Positions 6,074 to 8,175 of a stretch of DNA of 8,175 bases are shown in pieces; the stretch's first letter is position 1; every line of letters starts with the position of its first letter. The notes beneath the pieces were generated by a model. The model was not told the origin of the DNA. It saw nothing but the letters and a program-made list of their open reading frames with translations, and made no database searches. A program made the position numbers and the translations under genes. The stretch covers positions 2,068-10,242 of the forward strand of contig VAYC01000356.1 of assembly GCA_005885025.1 (NCBI GenBank). Reading direction: 5' to 3'. The DNA is from Actinomycetota bacterium (lineage in GTDB: Bacteria > Actinomycetota > UBA4738).

Positions 6074-7428
6074 GTCCTCGACGCGCCGCCGCCTCCGCCC
6101 CGGAGATCTCCCGAACCGAGTACGCGTCGGGCCTGCGCATCGTCACCGAGACGATGCCGGGGATGCGCTCCGTGGCCCTGGGCGTCTGGGTGGACGTCGG
6201 GTCGCGCGACGAGCGTCCGGCCGTGGCCGGGGCGTCGCACTTCCTCGAACACCTGCTGTTCAAGGGGACGAAGACACGCTCGGCCCGGCAGATCGCCGAG
6301 GTCTTCGACGCGGTGGGCGGGGACCTCAACGCGTTCACAGCCAAGGAGTACACGTGCTACTACTGTCGTGTCCGCGACCAGGATCTCCCCATGGCCGTGG
6401 AACACATGAGCGACATGCTCCAGAACTCGGTCCTGGCCAAGGCCGATTTCGAAGCGGAGCGCATGGTGATCGTGGAGGAGATCAACATGCGCGACGACGA
6501 CCCCGGGGACCTCATCCACGACCTCTTCGCGGAGGCTCTGTGGGACGGGCATCCGCTGGGGCGTCCCGTGCTCGGCACCCGTGAAACCATCGCCTCCGTG
6601 TCACGCGACCAGGTCAACCGGTTCTACCGGCGCCTGTACCGGCCGTCGCACTTCGTGATCGCCGCGGCCGGCAGCCTGCGCCACGCCGACGTGTGCCGGC
6701 TGGTGGAGCGGCACGTCGAGACGGGCCCTCGCCTTGCCCGGGGCCAGGCTCCCAAGGTGCGGGCCGGCGGGGACACCCCGCCGCTGTCCCGGGCCAGCCA
6801 GGTACGGCACCGGCCCACCGAGCAGGCGCACATCACGCTGGGGACCGGCGGCTACTCGCGGAAGGACCCTCGACGGTTCGCCTTCGGTGTGGTGAACTCG
6901 GCGCTCGGCGGAGGGATGTCCTCTCGCCTGTTCCAGGAGATCCGCGAGAAGCGCGGCATGGCCTACTCGGTGTACAGCTACCACACGATGTTCGCGGAGA
7001 CGGGGCTGTTCGCGGTGTACGCCGGGACCACTCCCTCGAAGGCCCACGAGGTCCTCCAGATCGCCCGGGGCGAGATGGCGGACATCGCCGGGGGCGGGCT
7101 GTCCGACGACGAGCTGGAGCGGGCCAAGGGTCACCTCAAGGGCTCGCTGGTCCTCTCCCTGGAGGACACCAGCGGGCGGATGTCCAGGATCGGGCGCTCG
7201 GAGATCAGCCACGGGGAGATCCTGTCGGTCGACGAGGTCCTGGCCCGGACCGACGCCGTCACCCACGAGGACGCCGAGGCCGTGGCCCAGGAGGTGTTCG
7301 GCCGGCCCATGGCCCTCGCGGTGATCGGCCCCTTCGAGGAGGGTGCCTTCGACACCGGGCTCACGGCGGAAGTCGCCGCGTCGCCCGCGCCTCTGGAGGC
7401 CGCGGCCCACGCGGAGGGCAGCCGTTGA
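6070..7428 (+). CDS. M16-family zinc metallopeptidase (pitrilysin/PepR-like)
   Basis: A 452-residue M16 (insulinase/mitochondrial processing peptidase-type) metallopeptidase, the homologue of the gene that follows pnp in Streptomyces and Mycobacterium (pepR). The inverted zinc motif HFLEH (57-61: H57 and H61 ligands, E60 catalytic) is followed by the third-ligand region ERMVIVEEINM, with E136/E137 about 75 residues on. The inactive-half signature GGGMSSRLFQEIREKRGMAYSV lies in the C-terminal half, which also has the family's YAGT and LEDT-x-GRM segments. Both halves look complete. There is no signal peptide, so it is probably cytoplasmic; substrates are not established for this group. The start is TTG 6070, which overlaps the pnp stop (TTGA) and has only a weak purine stretch before it, indicating translational coupling. 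The same TTGA overlap joins its stop to dapB. The extra length over typical members is in the Ala-rich C-terminal tail. Confidence 0.93.
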   Translation: MSPRRAAASAPEISRTEYASGLRIVTETMPGMRSVALGVWVDVGSRDERPAVAGASHFLEHLLFKGTKTRSARQIAEVFDAVGGDLNAFTAKEYTCYYCRVRDQDLPMAVEHMSDMLQNSVLAKADFEAERMVIVEEINMRDDDPGDLIHDLFAEALWDGHPLGRPVLGTRETIASVSRDQVNRFYRRLYRPSHFVIAAAGSLRHADVCRLVERHVETGPRLARGQAPKVRAGGDTPPLSRASQVRHRPTEQAHITLGTGGYSRKDPRRFAFGVVNSALGGGMSSRLFQEIREKRGMAYSVYSYHTMFAETGLFAVYAGTTPSKAHEVLQIARGEMADIAGGGLSDDELERAKGHLKGSLVLSLEDTSGRMSRIGRSEISHGEILSVDEVLARTDAVTHEDAEAVAQEVFGRPMALAVIGPFEEGAFDTGLTAEVAASPAPLEAAAHAEGSR

Positions 7429-8166
7429 TCCGGGTCGGGGTCCTGGGGGCGGCCGGGCGCATGGGACGACTGGTGTGCCAGGCCGTATGCGACGATCCCG
7501 AGCTGGCCCTGGTCGCAGGGATCAATCCCTCCTTCGACGGGAAGCCACTGGGGCCGATGATCGGGCACCCCGAGATCGACGTGCTCGTCTCGAACGAGAT
7601 CGAGACACTGCTCCAGGCCGAGACCGAGGTGGCCGTGGACTTCACCCGTCCCGACGCCGTCATGGACAACGTCCGGTGGGCGATCGAGCACGCCATGCAC
7701 ATCGTGGTGGGAACGACCGGCCTCGGGCCCGAGCACCTCGCCGAGATCGAGCGGCTACTGGCGGATGAAGGCAACGAGTCGAACGTGATCGTCGCCCCGA
7801 ACTTCGCCATCGGAGCGGTGCTGCTCCAGCGGCGACGCTCCCTCGGGGACCGCCATGGCCACCGCGGAGCGCATGGCCAAGGCGCGCGGAGAGTCGTGGG
7901 AGGGTCCCGGTGGCGAGTCGATCGAGGGGGTTCGAGGAGGGGACGTCTCCGGCATTCGGATCCACTCGGTCCGACTCCCCGGGCTGGTCGCTCACCAGGA
8001 GGTGATCTTCGGGGGAACCGGCCAGACCCTGACCCTCCGCCACGACTCGATGCAGCGGGTCTCGTTCATGCCCGGGGTGATCCTCGCCGTCAAGGAAGTG
8101 ATCCACCGGCCCGGCCTCACCGTCGGCCTCGAACCGCTCCTGGGGCTGGACGAGGTGGAGGTCTAG
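7425..8166 (+). pseudogene. dapB: 4-hydroxy-tetrahydrodipicolinate reductase, catalytic segment missing and frameshifted
   Basis: DapB reduces the DapA product to tetrahydrodipicolinate with NAD(P)H, for lysine and diaminopimelate. TTG 7425 overlaps the M16 stop and has an SD, GGAGGG (7413-7418), at 6-base spacing. The first frame gives the Rossmann loop GAAGRMG (8-14), VDFTRPDAV, VVGTTG and APNFAIGAVLLQR (124-136), then turns to nonsense near 7833. The next frame resumes at 7834 with DAPSGTAMATAERM and runs through GGDVSGIRIHSVRLPGLVAHQEV, FGGTGQTLTLRHDS and PGLTVGLEPLLGL to the TAG at 8164-8166. Compared with M. tuberculosis DapB, the stretch between AVL and DAPSGTA is about 68 nt short. 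It would hold the E-(L/I)-H-H-x-x-K motif with the catalytic His and Lys. If real, the gene is dead. The first frame stays open to the window end, but its tail is Arg/Pro/Gly nonsense. Both halves are otherwise well conserved, so the loss is recent or artefactual. Confidence 0.9.
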
Positions 8167-8175
8167 GTGGGCATC
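8167..8175 (+). CDS. Possible start of the next gene (first three codons only)
   Basis: GTG at 8167 follows the dapB stop directly and has GGAGG (8157-8161) at 5-base spacing, so the operon may continue. Only GTG-GGC-ATC is visible. In Actinomycetota the next genes are often thyX or dapA, but three codons cannot identify it. Confidence 0.3.

Noticed and set aside
2369..6552. Long minus-strand open frames opposite capA-like, pnp and the M16 gene
   Set aside because: They are typical antisense shadows of high-GC genes, with no recognisable domains and directly opposite well-supported proteins.
3416..7832. TCCAGC next to the rpsO, pnp and dapB deletion sites as a shared recombination motif
   Set aside because: It mostly reflects the common Leu-Gln codon pair CTC-CAG, which occurs many times elsewhere in the window, and each copy is explained by the normal protein sequence.
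7837..8175. Continuation of the first dapB frame to the window end
   Set aside because: After residue 136 it is Arg/Pro/Gly-rich nonsense; the conserved DapB C-terminus lies in the next frame.

Overview
High-GC bacterial DNA. The order ribF – rpsO – pnp – M16 peptidase – dapB is the conserved arrangement of Actinomycetota (Streptomyces, Mycobacterium and relatives). GTG/TTG starts, TANNNT-type -10 boxes, several start codons without a Shine-Dalgarno (SD) sequence, and actinobacterial-style PNPase and RibF proteins all agree with this. The CapA-family subtype and its position suggest an uncultured or environmental lineage rather than a model genus, but that is inference.

Layout. Positions 1-184 (minus strand) hold the first 61 codons of an AAA/STAND-type ATPase regulator, cut off by the window edge. 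A 328-bp gap with no convincing gene separates it from ribF (513-1442), which makes FMN and FAD. Next come two envelope genes not normally found in this cluster: a small secreted protein of unknown function (1555-2110, frameshifted just after its signal peptide, with its own promoter and a strong terminator) and a membrane-anchored CapA/PGA_cap metallophosphatase-fold protein (2183-3280). The conserved block then resumes with rpsO (3320-3552), a terminator, a 226-nt structured leader, pnp (3812-6073), an M16 zinc peptidase (6070-7428) and dapB (7425-8166). The last three overlap at TTGA start/stop junctions and form an operon. A further gene may begin at 8167.

Role. rpsO and pnp link ribosome assembly and RNA turnover. 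The M16 peptidase and dapB follow by translational coupling; dapB makes tetrahydrodipicolinate for lysine and diaminopimelate.

Most notable. (1) Three consecutive conserved genes carry internal losses in strongly conserved segments: rpsO lacks 37 nt and changes frame, pnp lacks about 10 codons including the metal-binding Lys loop, and dapB lacks roughly 68 nt including the catalytic His-His/Lys segment and changes frame. With the frameshifted secreted gene this makes four lesions in about 6.2 kb. An assembly or consensus error is the leading explanation; real decay is the alternative. (2) The pnp leader contains a perfect 10-bp inverted repeat that would bury the pnp SD, plus upstream segments able to compete with it, which looks like a possible translational switch. 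I found no clear novel defence, mobile or biosynthetic system here.
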